Assembly (NCBI GenBank): GCA_020073345.1
Contig: JAIQFI010000002.1
Span: 124,001-188,000, forward strand
Direction of reading: 5' to 3'
Length of the DNA: 64,000 nucleotides
From: Terriglobia bacterium
Lineage (GTDB): Bacteria; Acidobacteriota; Terriglobia; Bryobacterales; Bryobacteraceae
Shown: positions 10,878 through 19,971 of the stretch, in pieces
Layout: each line of letters starts with the position of its first letter
Numbering within the stretch: position 1 is the stretch's first letter
Notes under the pieces: model-generated
Told to the model about the DNA's origin: nothing
Seen by the model: only the letters and a program-made list of their open reading frames with translations
Database searches by the model: none
Translations under genes and position numbers: made by a program

Positions 10878-12699
10878 GATCGCTCTCCATTTCGCGTTCG
10901 TCATGCCGCTGATGGCCCAGGATGCCGTCCGCTATGAGCTGCGATTCCCCAACGCGGCGCACCATGAAGCCGAAGTCCGGGCGACGTTCTCAGGTGTGCG
11001 CGGCGGTGTGCTCGAAGTGGTGATGAGCCGGTCCTCGCCGGGACGCTACGCGCTGCACGAGTTCGCGAAAAACGTCTACAATTTCCGCGCCACGGATGCA
11101 TCTGGCAAACAGTTGCACGTGGACCGTCCCAATCCCTATCAATGGAATGTCGCCGCTTCGGGCAGCACTGTGATCGTCGGTTACACTTTGTTCGGTGATC
11201 GCGCCGATGGGACCTACGATGCGATCGATCCTACACATGCGCATCTGAATCCACCCGCCACCTTTGCCTGGGCGCGGAGTTTTGAGAAGAGCCCGGTGTC
11301 GCTCAAGATCGAAATTGCTCCCGCGTCCGATTGGACGGTCGCCACGCAACTCGCCCCCGGCGCAGGCGGAGTCTGGACGGCGCCGAACTTGGACGCGCTG
11401 ATGGATGCTCCGCTCGAGATCGGCCCGCACGTAATGCGGGAATGGAGCGCCGACGGTTCACGGTTTCGCCTCGCCCTGCATTCTCAAGCCGCTGACGACG
11501 TCGTGACGCGTTTTCAGCGCATGTGCGAAGCCGTGGTGCTGGAGGAGGAAGGTGTTTTCGGAGCTTTTCCCAAGTATGACAACGGTTCGTACACGTTTCT
11601 GGTGGATTACCTGCCGTACGTTTCAGGCGACGGCATGGAGCATCGTAATTCGACGGTGATCACCAGCGCGCGGTCCCTGAAGCGCGAGTCCGCGCCGCAA
11701 CTGATCGGATCGGTGGCGCACGAGTTCTTTCATTCCTGGAACGTCAAACGGATCCGGCCGCGCTCGCTCGAACCATTCGACTACGAGCGGGTCAACATGT
11801 CGGGCGAGCTGTGGTTCGCCGAAGGATTCACGGATTATTACGGCCCCCTGGCACTGGCGCGCGCCGGCCTCACCTCGCGGGACGAGTTCATCGCCACCAT
11901 GCGCGACGCAGTCAATGCCGTCCTCACCGCGCCGGGGCGCGAAGTGTTCAGCGCGGCCGATATGAGCCGGAGAGCCGCGTTCGTCGATGGAGCTGCGTCG
12001 ACTGATCCGGAGAACCAGGCCAATACCTATATTTCGTATTACACCTACGGCCGAGCCATCGCTCTGGGAATCGACTTGGCGATTCGTGCGCGGTTTCCCG
12101 GCAAATCGCTGGACGACTGGATGCGCGCGATGTGGCGCAGGCATCCCGACATCCAGAAGCCGTACACGATGGCGGACCTGGAGCTGGCGTTGGCCGACGC
12201 AACCGGCAGCCGCGAATTCGCAAGAGAGGTCTTTCGGCGGCATATCGAAGGATTGGAGCCGATGGAGTACGCATCGCTATTGGCCCGGGCGGGCTTTGCA
12301 CTGCAACCGGAATCGCCCGCAAAAGCATGGATCGGAACCCCGCCCATGAACTTTTCGGACCGCGGCATCGATATTACTGGACCGACCATTCGGGACTCCC
12401 CGCTCTACGCCGCCGGGATCGACAGCGGCGACCGAATCATTGAAATCGACGGCAAGAGTCTCAAGACCCGGCGTGACTGGGACGATCTGGCCGCGGCGCA
12501 CAAGCCCGGGGATCGGAGCACGGTGACGGTGGAGGCACGCTCTGGGCAGAAGAAGGCCGAGATCACCTGGGCGCAGGCGCCGGATGTCTGGATCACGTCC
12601 TTTGAAAAGGTAGGGCGTCAGGTGACGCCCGAGATCACACGGTTCCGCGATGCGTGGCTAGGATCCAAAGCGCTGTGGCCGTTGCCGAAGATCGAGTAG
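10858..12699 (+). CDS. M61-family metallopeptidase with PDZ domain
   Basis: 613 residues. A short hydrophobic leader ending MPLMAQ suggests export. The N-terminal beta domain (YELRFPNAAHHEAEV, SPGRYALHEFAKN) is typical of M61 glycyl aminopeptidases. The zinc site is VAHEFFHSWN (His288, Glu289, His292), followed by VKRIRP and the downstream acid ligand region LWFAEGFTDYY. A PDZ domain occupies about residues 500-580 (YAAGIDSGDRIIEIDG). It probably trims peptides in the periplasm or outside the cell. The ATG overlaps the DinB-like gene by 20 bases. The TAG stop is the first part of a palindromic repeat. Confidence 0.9.
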   Translation: MPGKLPRIALHFAFVMPLMAQDAVRYELRFPNAAHHEAEVRATFSGVRGGVLEVVMSRSSPGRYALHEFAKNVYNFRATDASGKQLHVDRPNPYQWNVAASGSTVIVGYTLFGDRADGTYDAIDPTHAHLNPPATFAWARSFEKSPVSLKIEIAPASDWTVATQLAPGAGGVWTAPNLDALMDAPLEIGPHVMREWSADGSRFRLALHSQAADDVVTRFQRMCEAVVLEEEGVFGAFPKYDNGSYTFLVDYLPYVSGDGMEHRNSTVITSARSLKRESAPQLIGSVAHEFFHSWNVKRIRPRSLEPFDYERVNMSGELWFAEGFTDYYGPLALARAGLTSRDEFIATMRDAVNAVLTAPGREVFSAADMSRRAAFVDGAASTDPENQANTYISYYTYGRAIALGIDLAIRARFPGKSLDDWMRAMWRRHPDIQKPYTMADLELALADATGSREFAREVFRRHIEGLEPMEYASLLARAGFALQPESPAKAWIGTPPMNFSDRGIDITGPTIRDSPLYAAGIDSGDRIIEIDGKSLKTRRDWDDLAAAHKPGDRSTVTVEARSGQKKAEITWAQAPDVWITSFEKVGRQVTPEITRFRDAWLGSKALWPLPKIE

Positions 12700-12744
12700 T
12701 GGGGCAGGTTTTCAACCCGCACGCAGGATGCAATCCTGCCCCAC
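12699..12744. repeat. Palindromic repeat, copy 1 (abuts TAG stop)
   Basis: A 10-base inverted repeat GTGGGGCAGG / CCTGCCCCAC with a 26-base interior that holds CAACCCGC and GCAGGAT. It begins inside the stop codon of the M61 gene (TAGTGGGGCAGG). The same TGGGGCAG motif abuts a TAG stop at 46421. There is no T tract, so it is not a canonical terminator, although it could end transcription or stabilise the mRNA 3' end. Confidence 0.7.
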
Positions 12745-12758
12745 TACAATAAGGGATT

Positions 12759-13769
12759 ATGAAAAGCTTTCTGCGACCGATCCTCGTTCTGATCCCTCTG
12801 CTGTGCTGGGGGCAAGCCGCCAAGCACCTCTCGAACGTCAAGCAAATCACCCACGGCGGGCAGAATGCCGAAGCCTACTGGTCCCCCGACGGAAAGCGCC
12901 TCATCTTCCAGGCGACGCGCGACACCAGCGAGTGCGATCAGCAGTACATCATGAACGCCGACGGTTCGGACATGCACATGGTCTCGACCGGCAAGGGCGT
13001 CACCACCTGCGGCTATTTCCTGCCCGACAACAAGCACATCATCTACGCATCGACGCATGAAGCGGGCCCGTCCTGCCCGGCTCGGCCGGATCGCAGTAAA
13101 GGCTACGTATGGGCGGTCTACCCGGGTTTCGATATCTACCTGGCCGACGACAAGGGCAATATCGAAAAGAAGCTTACCAATACGGCCGGGTACGACGCCG
13201 AAGGCACCATTAACTGGAAGAACAACAAGATCATCTACACCTCCATGGCGTCCGGCGACCTGGATTTGTGGACCATGAACCTGGACGGTTCCGGGAAAAA
13301 GCAGATCACCAAAACCGAGGGCTACGACGGCGGGCCGGTCTTTTCGCGCGATGGATCGAAGATGGCGTGGCGAGCTTTCCACCCAGATACTCCCGACAAG
13401 ACCAAAACTTACCGGGATCTGCTGAAAGACAACTTGACGGCTCCGATGAAGATGGAGCTATGGGTGGCCAATGGGGACGGGTCGAACGCCAAACAGATCA
13501 CCGACTACGGCTGCGCCAGCTTCGCGCCCACCTTTACGCCCGACGGCAAGAAGATCCTGTTCTCGTCCAATAAACAGAAGTGCGACAGCCGGGATTTTGA
13601 GCTGTACACGATCAACCCGGATGGTACCGGTTTGGAACAGATAACCTCGTATGGCGGGTTTACGTCGTTCCCGGAATTCTCGCCCGACGGCAAGAGGATC
13701 GTGTTTATTTCCAGCTACCAAGGTAAGGGCGACTATGAATTTAATGCCTTTACTGCCGATTGGAAGTAG
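12759..13769 (+). CDS. Secreted TolB-like beta-propeller (PD40 repeats)
   Basis: 336 residues with a signal peptide (LVLIPLLCWGQA). It carries at least five PD40/TolB-like blades, recognisable as WSPDGKRLIFQA, FLPDNKHIIYAS, FSRDGSKMAW, FTPDGKKILFSS and FSPDGKRIVFIS, each preceded by an ITHGG/ITKTEG/ITDYG-type element. It is probably a periplasmic or outer-membrane-associated scaffold. It is not the pal-associated TolB, because no tol genes are near and the N-terminal TolB domain is absent. It is followed 6 bases later by a DUF4412-like gene. Confidence 0.8.
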   Translation: MKSFLRPILVLIPLLCWGQAAKHLSNVKQITHGGQNAEAYWSPDGKRLIFQATRDTSECDQQYIMNADGSDMHMVSTGKGVTTCGYFLPDNKHIIYASTHEAGPSCPARPDRSKGYVWAVYPGFDIYLADDKGNIEKKLTNTAGYDAEGTINWKNNKIIYTSMASGDLDLWTMNLDGSGKKQITKTEGYDGGPVFSRDGSKMAWRAFHPDTPDKTKTYRDLLKDNLTAPMKMELWVANGDGSNAKQITDYGCASFAPTFTPDGKKILFSSNKQKCDSRDFELYTINPDGTGLEQITSYGGFTSFPEFSPDGKRIVFISSYQGKGDYEFNAFTADWK

Positions 13770-13775
13770 GGGAGA

Positions 13776-14609
13776 ATGAAACCTATGAACCGTTTTGCTT
13801 TTGCCGCCGCAGTCACGCTCGCCGCTGTGCTTACCAGTGGGCCTTTGTTTGCCGGTGTAAAGATCGTGTCGGAAAACACCGACCTGGCCACCAAGAAGGT
13901 CACCACGGACACGATCCTTCTAGACGCGAACCGGCTGCGCACGGAGTCCGACGACGGCCGAGTCGTGATGTTCCTGACCGACGGCGGCAGGAACCGGATG
14001 GTCATGCTCGATAAGACCAAGAATCAGTATCAAGAGATCGACGAGCAGACGATGCAGCAGATGGCGCAGCAAATGTCTGGAGCGATGGCGCAGATGGAAG
14101 CGGCCATGAAGAACGTGCCGCCCGAGCAGCGCGCCATGATGGAAAAGATGATGAAGGGCAAGATGCCGCAGGCGGTCGCCGCACCTTCCAAGACTGTGTA
14201 CACGGCAAAGGGCAGCGGCAGCGTTAATGGATTCAGTTGCACCAAATACGAGGGAATGCGGGGCGCGGAGAAGGTGGCGGACGTCTGTGCGGGAGTTCCC
14301 GCGCAGCTCAAGCTCGGCACCAGCGACATGCAGATCTTCGAAAAGATGCGGGAGTTCTCCAGCAGCCTCCTCAGCTCGCTGGCCAACTCTCCGGTGAAAA
14401 TCAGTGTCCCAACGGGCTCGTTCGAAGCGGGTTATGAAGGTTTCCCGATCCAAAAAACAGACTTCGCCAACGGCCAGCCGACTAGGCGCGGGGAACTGAA
14501 GTCGATCACGCGGACGAACTTCACCGATGCGGATTTTTCTCTAGGCGACGCGAAAAAGGTTGAGATGCCGATGCCCGGCGGACCGCAAGGCCGAGGCAAG
14601 CAGCGCTAG
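13776..14609 (+). CDS. Secreted DUF4412-like protein
   Basis: 277 residues with a signal peptide (FAAAVTLAAVLTSGPLFAG). The mature N-terminus (VKIVSENTDLATKKVTTDTILLDANRLR) and the KNQYQEIDEQTMQQM segment fit the DUF4412 type of beta-rich exported protein. It is followed by a Met/Gln/Ala-rich helical linker (about residues 88-130: MAQQMSGAMAQMEAAMKN) and a second beta module with two cysteines (SCTKYEG and VADVCAG), possibly a disulfide. No function is known. It follows the TolB-like gene by 6 bases and lies before a small cytoplasmic protein. Confidence 0.65.
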   Translation: MKPMNRFAFAAAVTLAAVLTSGPLFAGVKIVSENTDLATKKVTTDTILLDANRLRTESDDGRVVMFLTDGGRNRMVMLDKTKNQYQEIDEQTMQQMAQQMSGAMAQMEAAMKNVPPEQRAMMEKMMKGKMPQAVAAPSKTVYTAKGSGSVNGFSCTKYEGMRGAEKVADVCAGVPAQLKLGTSDMQIFEKMREFSSSLLSSLANSPVKISVPTGSFEAGYEGFPIQKTDFANGQPTRRGELKSITRTNFTDADFSLGDAKKVEMPMPGGPQGRGKQR

Positions 14610-14621
14610 GTTGATGGACGT

Positions 14622-14864
14622 ATGCCGCGGAAGCGCAAGGTCCACGTAACTAAGGTGACCGCGTTCCTTCCGTATTCGGTCGACTTGACCAAGCTCAAGA
14701 GCAATAACACCTTGGACATCGAGGTGCGAAGCGGCGACGAGTTGCTGGGCAGGCTCCTGATGGGCCGTGGAAGCGTGCAGTGGTGGCCCAGCGGGAACAA
14801 GACCCACGCGTTGAAGAAGAACTGGCGGCAGTTTGCGGAAATGCTCGCGCGCGGGATGGCCTAG
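14622..14864 (+). CDS. Small hypothetical protein with GRGSVQWWP motif
   Basis: 80 residues. The sequence has a basic N-terminus (PRKRKVHVTKV), a beta segment ending LLGRLLMGRGSVQWWPSGN and a C-terminal helix (LKKNWRQFAEMLARG). I recognise it as a conserved small acidobacterial type without a known role. The tight gene, with stop and start close to its neighbours and clean codon use, supports it as real. It converges on rlmN with a 12-base gap. Confidence 0.65.
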   Translation: MPRKRKVHVTKVTAFLPYSVDLTKLKSNNTLDIEVRSGDELLGRLLMGRGSVQWWPSGNKTHALKKNWRQFAEMLARGMA

Positions 14865-14876
14865 GCGGCTTCGCGG

Positions 14877-15917
14877 CTATTGGAGCTCGACCAGTTCCAT
14901 CCGTTTGAGCTGCCCGCACGCCGCGTACACATCCAGGCCGCGCGGCTTGCGAACGAAGCAGGGAAGTGTCCGGCGCACGATCGCCTGGAATGCGGCCACG
15001 CGTTCCGGCGCCGGTGTCTCAAAGGGAATCCCGGGACCCGGATTCAGCGCGATCAGGTTCACCTTGGCGTTCAGGTTCGCCAGCAGCTTCGCTACGCGGC
15101 GCGCGTCGGCATCGGTGTCATTGACGCCTTTCAGCAGCACGTATTCGAACGTCAGTTTTTCCCAAGGCCGCAAGGGATACGCGCGGCAAACGTCGATCAA
15201 ATCCCGCAAGTGATACTTGCGCGTGATCGGCATCAGCGTCTGGCGCTGCTCCTCGGTCGATGCATTGAGTGAAATGGCCAGCTTCGGGCGTACCTGCTCC
15301 CGTGCGAGTTCCCGGATCTTGGGGATGATGCCGGAGGTGGACAGCGTGATCCGGCGCGGTGAAATCGCCATGCCTTCGGGATCGGTCAGCAGCCGCGTAG
15401 CTTTGATCACGTTGCTCAGGTTGAGCAGCGGCTCGCCCTGACCCATCATCACGATGTTCAGGCGGTCGACGTTGGCTTCCAGGCCGCGGTCGGCAGCCAC
15501 CCGCAGAACCTGACCGACGATCTCTCCTGCGGTCAGGTTCCGCTCCAATCCCAGCAGGGCCGTGAGGCAAAACTTGCAATCCACTGGGCAGCCGGCTTGC
15601 GTCGAGATACAAACCGTCGATCGTTCTCCCTCGGGCATCCACACGGTCTCAATGGTCTTGCCGTCGGCCAGTTGCAGCAAATAGCGCCGTGTGCCGTCGG
15701 AGGAATCGAACACCCTCTGCACTTCGGGAACGCCCACCGGAAACTCGTCGCGCAGCGCCTTGGGTAAAGTCGACACGCGGTGCAGGTCAGTCACGCGCTG
15801 GCGGTACACGGCTTCATAGATTTGGCGGGCGCGAAATCGGGGATGATCCGGCCCCAGAGCCGCCACGATGTCGGCAACCTCCATCCCTACAATAGCTTGC
15901 GAAAAACCTTGCGCCAC
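14877..15917 (-). CDS. rlmN: 23S rRNA (A2503-C2) / tRNA methyltransferase RlmN
   Basis: Radical SAM enzyme that methylates A2503 of 23S rRNA and A37 of some tRNAs. 346 residues. The iron-sulfur motif CPVDCKFC (CxxxCxxC) is present, with MGQGEPLLN and [10 protein letters not shown] further on. The catalytic C-terminal cysteine is in YAACGQLK. The N-terminal helical domain ([14 protein letters not shown]) is complete. The frame opens at a GTG (15917); an in-frame ATG eleven codons later (15884) is an equally possible start. It runs convergent with the small protein and divergent from the M16 peptidase. Confidence 0.96.
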   Translation of the reverse strand: MAQGFSQAIVGMEVADIVAALGPDHPRFRARQIYEAVYRQRVTDLHRVSTLPKALRDEFPVGVPEVQRVFDSSDGTRRYLLQLADGKTIETVWMPEGERSTVCISTQAGCPVDCKFCLTALLGLERNLTAGEIVGQVLRVAADRGLEANVDRLNIVMMGQGEPLLNLSNVIKATRLLTDPEGMAISPRRITLSTSGIIPKIRELAREQVRPKLAISLNASTEEQRQTLMPITRKYHLRDLIDVCRAYPLRPWEKLTFEYVLLKGVNDTDADARRVAKLLANLNAKVNLIALNPGPGIPFETPAPERVAAFQAIVRRTLPCFVRKPRGLDVYAACGQLKRMELVELQ

Positions 15918-15971
15918 AAGTTCAGCATATCACCGGGAGTGTAGAGGTCCCGCGCGGTAAGATGGAGGAGG

Positions 15972-17264
15972 ATGCCTCGCAAGCTGCGAAAGACCAAACC
16001 CCGAGAGATCGAGCGACAGGTCCTGCCAAACGGTATACGCGTCGTCACAGAGCGGGTGCCGCATGTCCGCAGCGTCTCGGTGGGTCTGTGGATCGGCACC
16101 GGCTCGCGCGAGGAGCAGCTGCACCAAACCGGACTTTCTCATTTCGTGGAACACATGGTGTTCAAGGGCACCACGCATCGCACTGCGGAACAGATCGCCC
16201 GATCGGTGGATTCCATTGGCGGCGGCTTGGATGCGTTCACTTCCAAGGAATTGGTCAGCTACAACGTCAAGGTGCTGGATGAACACTTGCCGGAAGCCTT
16301 CGACGTGGTGGCGGACCTGGTCCGCAATCCCCTGTTCGAGCCCAAGGATATCGAGAAGGAAAAGACCGTCATCCTCGAAGAGCTGAAGATGGAGGTGGAT
16401 AATCCCGAGTACCAGATCCACGAGCTGTTCTCCAGCCGTTTCTGGAAAGGGCACGCGCTGGGGCGGTCGATTCTCGGGACCAAGCAGACCATCCGTAGTT
16501 TCGATCGCGACATGATTCACCGTTACTACCGGCATTTCTACGCGCCGTCGAACATCCTGGTGACAGCGGCCGGGAATTTGAAGCACAAGGACATGGTCCG
16601 GCTGGTGGGTCATCATCTGGGTGATTTAAAGCCGCGCCCGTTTCATCCCCGGCAATCCAAGCCGCACCCGCACGCGCCCCTGGTGTTCTGCAACAAGAGC
16701 TCGCTGGAGCAGGTGCATCTGTATATCGGCGTTCCCTCCATCCCGATGCCGCACGAATCGCGCTTTGCCTGCTACATTCTGAACGCCATTTTGGGCGGCG
16801 GCATGAGTTCGCGCCTGTTTCAGAACATCCGTGAAAAGCAGGGACTGGTGTATGCGATTTTCTCCGAGCTGGCCATGTATCACGATGCCGGCTGCATGCT
16901 GGTCTACGCCGGCACGTCGCTTCGTTCCGCCAGAAAGGTGATCAAGTCGATCGTCCACGAGCTGAATGAGGTCGCGGCGAAGAAAGTCAGCGACGAGGAG
17001 CTGCGCCGGGCCAAGGATCACATCAAGGGATCGACCGTTCTCGGCATGGAGAGCACCAGTAGCCGCATGGGCAATCTGGCGCGGCAGGAGTTGTACTTCA
17101 AACGGTTCTTTTCCCTCGACGAAATGCTGGAGCGCATCGAGCGGGTGACCGCCGCCGAGGTTCAGACCCTGGCGCAACAGTTCTTCGATCCCAAGCACAT
17201 GGCGGTGGCGATGCTCGGCCGTCTGGAAGGCTTCCGCTTGCGCCGCGAGGACCTGACACGATAA
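15972..17264 (+). CDS. M16-family zinc peptidase (processing-peptidase/PqqL-like)
   Basis: 430 residues. The inverted zinc motif HxxEH is intact at residues 57-61 (HFVEH), with the third ligand expected near residue 137 in the ILEELKMEVDNPEYQ helix. A second, non-catalytic M16 half follows (about 185-410) with GGGMSSRLFQNIREKQGLVY. This is the single-chain YmxG-type bacterial homologue of mitochondrial processing peptidase. No signal peptide is evident, so cytoplasmic. A strong GGAGGAGG lies directly before the ATG. It is followed by TPM, nucleotidyltransferase-like and LemA genes on the same strand. Confidence 0.93.
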   Translation: MPRKLRKTKPREIERQVLPNGIRVVTERVPHVRSVSVGLWIGTGSREEQLHQTGLSHFVEHMVFKGTTHRTAEQIARSVDSIGGGLDAFTSKELVSYNVKVLDEHLPEAFDVVADLVRNPLFEPKDIEKEKTVILEELKMEVDNPEYQIHELFSSRFWKGHALGRSILGTKQTIRSFDRDMIHRYYRHFYAPSNILVTAAGNLKHKDMVRLVGHHLGDLKPRPFHPRQSKPHPHAPLVFCNKSSLEQVHLYIGVPSIPMPHESRFACYILNAILGGGMSSRLFQNIREKQGLVYAIFSELAMYHDAGCMLVYAGTSLRSARKVIKSIVHELNEVAAKKVSDEELRRAKDHIKGSTVLGMESTSSRMGNLARQELYFKRFFSLDEMLERIERVTAAEVQTLAQQFFDPKHMAVAMLGRLEGFRLRREDLTR

Positions 17265-17275
17265 CGTCTCTGTGT

Positions 17276-18088
17276 ATGCGGCGATTCCGCGGGGTGGCGG
17301 CGCTAGCGGTCTTCTCCTGCGCTCTCGCCCTCGCCATTGACACCTCTAAACTGAAGCCCACGGGTTACGTGAACGATTTTGCTCACGTGATCGACGCGCG
17401 ATCCGCGGCGGAAATCGAAGCCTATTGCGGCAGCGTGGAACGCGCGACTGGCGCGCAGTTCGCGATCGTCACCGTGGACACTCTCGAGGATGAGCCCGTC
17501 GAGGACGTCGCCGTCCGCCTGTTCAAGGAATGGGGAATCGGCAAGAAAGGCACCGACGAGGGTTTATTGGTCCTGCTGGCGATCAAGGACCACAAAAACC
17601 GCATCGAGCTCGGCTACGGGTTGGAGCCCATCATTTCGGACGGTGACGCCGGAAGTATTCTGCGCGGGATCCGGCCGATCTTGCGGCAGGGGAACTATGG
17701 CGGAGCGTTGCTGGCCGCGGCGCAGCAGTTGGGTCAGCGCGTCGCCGACGCCAAAGGCGTCATGATCGACGGCCAGGCGCGCCGGCGTCCACAGAACCGA
17801 GATTCGGGCGGCGGCGGCGGATTCTTCGGGATCGTGATCGCTTTCATCATCTTGATGTTCATCCTTCGCGGGCTCAGCGGGCGAGGACGAGGCGGACCTG
17901 GAGGCGGTGGCAGCGGCATGGGTGGCTTCCTGACCGGCATGCTTCTCGGTAATCTGATGGGGGGCCGAAGATCCGGAGGCTGGGGCGGAGGCGGGTTCGG
18001 TGGTGGCGGCGGAGGCTGGGGCGGAGGCGGATTCGGTGGCTTCGGAGGCGGCAGCTCGGGCGGCGGAGGTGCTTCCGGTGGATGGTGA
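17276..18088 (+). CDS. TPM-domain membrane protein (YgcG type)
   Basis: 270 residues. A signal peptide (ALAVFSCALALA) precedes the TPM domain (about 25-160: GYVNDFAHVIDARSAAEIEAY, LFKEWGIGKKGTDEG, RIELGYGLEPIISDG). Next comes one transmembrane span (GIVIAFIILMFILRGL) and a very glycine-rich tail of about 85 residues (repeats of GGGGWGGGGFGG). TPM proteins such as YgcG are membrane-anchored and are often encoded with LemA, as here (two genes downstream). The role is unresolved; photosystem II repair is known only for the plant homologue. Confidence 0.88.
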   Translation: MRRFRGVAALAVFSCALALAIDTSKLKPTGYVNDFAHVIDARSAAEIEAYCGSVERATGAQFAIVTVDTLEDEPVEDVAVRLFKEWGIGKKGTDEGLLVLLAIKDHKNRIELGYGLEPIISDGDAGSILRGIRPILRQGNYGGALLAAAQQLGQRVADAKGVMIDGQARRRPQNRDSGGGGGFFGIVIAFIILMFILRGLSGRGRGGPGGGGSGMGGFLTGMLLGNLMGGRRSGGWGGGGFGGGGGGWGGGGFGGFGGGSSGGGGASGGW

Positions 18089-18092
18089 CAAA

Positions 18093-18818
18093 ATGGAAAT
18101 GCTGAAGGAATTGGTCACAAAACTGGAGCACGCCTTCAGTGACCGGCTGGTGTCCGTGGTGCTGTACGGATCGGCTGCCTCACCGACTCACGTGGACCGG
18201 TTTGACGACTTGAACGTGCTGTGCGTGCTCAAACAGATCACGCCCCGGGAGTTGATGGAAGGCGAGCCCGTTCTCAATTGGTGGCAGGGGAAAGGGCATC
18301 CTTGGCCTCTGCTGATGAGCGAAGATGAGGTCTACAACTCGACGGACAGCTTTCCCATCGAATTCCACGACATGAAGGAACGGCGGCGCGTGCTGTACGG
18401 ACTGGATGTGATCGCGGATTTGAAGATCGACATGCGGAACTATCGCGCCCAAGTCGAGCACGAGCTTCGCGCCAAACTTTTGAAGCTCCGGCAGCAGGGC
18501 GCTTCCCAGTTGTCTCACCCGGATGGCCTGCTGGCGCTGTGCGTGGATTCGGTTTCCACGTTCTGCGTCTTGGGACGCCATGCCCTGGAACTGGCCGGAA
18601 CCAAAACCAAGTCCGAGCGGCGGGCCGTGGTCCGGCAGTTGGCCGAAATCCTGCATGGGGACATGAAACCGTTTGAGATCCTGTTGGATATCCGGGAAGA
18701 CACTCCAGGCGCGGGACTTGGCGATCTGGGGGACCCCGGCGAACTATTTGCGCAGTATCTCGTATGTATTAGCAGGCTGATCTCGTTCGTAGATGGTCTA
18801 GACGGGCAGCGGGGGTGA
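18093..18818 (+). CDS. Nucleotidyltransferase-fold protein with degenerate DxD
   Basis: 241 residues starting at the ATG (18093) four bases after the TPM stop; the frame extends upstream into the TPM glycine-rich region, which is not credible as protein. The N-terminal segment VSVVLYGSAA followed by FDDLNVLCVL resembles the GS-x-DxD core of MNT-type nucleotidyltransferases, but the second acid is replaced by Asn (D-L-N). The C-terminal part is helical (YRAQVEHELRAKLLKLRQQG). It may be catalytically inactive or a binding protein. It sits between TPM and LemA, which suggests a shared membrane-linked function. Substrate unknown. Confidence 0.65.
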   Translation: MEMLKELVTKLEHAFSDRLVSVVLYGSAASPTHVDRFDDLNVLCVLKQITPRELMEGEPVLNWWQGKGHPWPLLMSEDEVYNSTDSFPIEFHDMKERRRVLYGLDVIADLKIDMRNYRAQVEHELRAKLLKLRQQGASQLSHPDGLLALCVDSVSTFCVLGRHALELAGTKTKSERRAVVRQLAEILHGDMKPFEILLDIREDTPGAGLGDLGDPGELFAQYLVCISRLISFVDGLDGQRG

Positions 18819-18825
18819 GGAGACT

Positions 18826-19392
18826 ATGAAAGGCGTACTGATTGTATTGGGTGTCATCGTCCTGCTGGTGCTGATTTGCGGCGGCAGCTTGTTGGGTTCC
18901 CGAAATGAGCTGGTGACGGAGCGGGAGGCATATAAGGCGCAGTGGCAGCAAGTGGATGTCGTACTACAGCGCCGGTTGGATCTGATTCCGAACCTGGTGG
19001 AGACGGTCAAGGGTTTCGCCAAGCAGGAGCTGGCAGTCATGACTGCGGTGACCGATGCGCGTGCCGCCATGATGGGCGCCAAAACACCCGCCGAGCGGAT
19101 CCAGACCAACAACCAGTTGGAAGGGGCTCTGGGCCGTCTGTTCGTGATCGTCGAGAACTATCCCAATCTCAAGTCCGACGAGAATTTCCTGCGCCTGCAG
19201 GACGAGCTTTCAAACAGTGAAAACCGCATCGCGGTCGAGCGCCGCCGCTACAACGAAGCCGTTCAGAAATACAACACGGATATCGAGCTGTTTCCCAAGA
19301 ACATCGCCGCGTCGATGTTCGGATTCCAGCGCGAGAACGCCTACTTCTCGGCGGATGCCGCTGCGAAGCAAGCACCCAAGGTGACGTTCTAA
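18826..19392 (+). CDS. lemA: LemA family protein
   Basis: 188 residues. The N-terminal span (VLIVLGVIVLLVLICGGSLL) is followed by the LemA helical bundle with RNELVTEREAYKAQWQQVDV, LQRRLDLIPNLVETVKGFA and SENRIAVERRRYNEAVQ. LemA proteins are small membrane-anchored helical bundles of unclear role that are commonly encoded beside TPM proteins. A clear GAGGAG lies 5 bases before the ATG. Family assignment is secure; function is not. Confidence 0.94.
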   Translation: MKGVLIVLGVIVLLVLICGGSLLGSRNELVTEREAYKAQWQQVDVVLQRRLDLIPNLVETVKGFAKQELAVMTAVTDARAAMMGAKTPAERIQTNNQLEGALGRLFVIVENYPNLKSDENFLRLQDELSNSENRIAVERRRYNEAVQKYNTDIELFPKNIAASMFGFQRENAYFSADAAAKQAPKVTF

Positions 19393-19404
19393 CGTCGAGA
19401 TCGA

Positions 19405-19971
19405 ATGGGCGTCCACGCGTCCGTGAACACGCCTGTCGGGATAGCAGCGATTCGAGATCTGGATCCCGAAGATTTGAGCGCCATCGTCCGATTCTGGTAC
19501 GACAGCGGCGTCGACTTTCTGGATCTTATTGGAATCGATCGGTCCCGTCTGGGAACGCGAGAGCACACGCACCAGCGCTTTCATCGCGCGATTTGGAGGG
19601 GTGATCTCAATCAGCAAAACGCTGCGTTCGCGATCACCGTCGGCGGCGACTTTGTGGGCTACACGCTGTTGAACCGGTATGCGCCTGAAGTTAACTACTC
19701 CCACTGGCACATCACCAATCCAGGTCTGCGTGGGGCTGGTCTGTCAACGGCTCTCTACCCACACCGGATCAAGACCTATTTCGATCTGTTTCCAATGGAG
19801 CGCTTGATCCACCAAACGCGCACCAGGAATATCGCCGTGAACCGCATGCTCGACAAATACGTACCCATCGCGGAGACGCGCTATATCGAAGACCCCGACG
19901 GCGTGGCGGTTCCCGGTGAGTTTCACCTGCGCTACGTGTTCCGTAAAGACGTTCCGCGTTTCTTCACCTAG
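19405..19971 (+). CDS. GNAT-like N-acetyltransferase
   Basis: 188 residues. An N-terminal segment typical of GNAT proteins (IAAIRDLDPEDLSAIVRFWYDSG) is followed by central strands with VGGDFVGYTLLNRY and the acetyl-CoA loop region NPGLRGAGLSTALYPHRI. The C-terminal half has TRTRNIAVNRMLDKYVP, where an asparagine before a helix is common in GNATs. The substrate is unknown. It is last in the LemA cluster and its final four bases overlap the 3' end of recX, which lies on the other strand. Confidence 0.65.
   Translation: MGVHASVNTPVGIAAIRDLDPEDLSAIVRFWYDSGVDFLDLIGIDRSRLGTREHTHQRFHRAIWRGDLNQQNAAFAITVGGDFVGYTLLNRYAPEVNYSHWHITNPGLRGAGLSTALYPHRIKTYFDLFPMERLIHQTRTRNIAVNRMLDKYVPIAETRYIEDPDGVAVPGEFHLRYVFRKDVPRFFT

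Noticed and set aside
12759-13769. Assignment of the propeller gene as tolB
   Set aside because: No tol-pal neighbours, and the N-terminal TolB domain is missing; only the PD40 repeats match.
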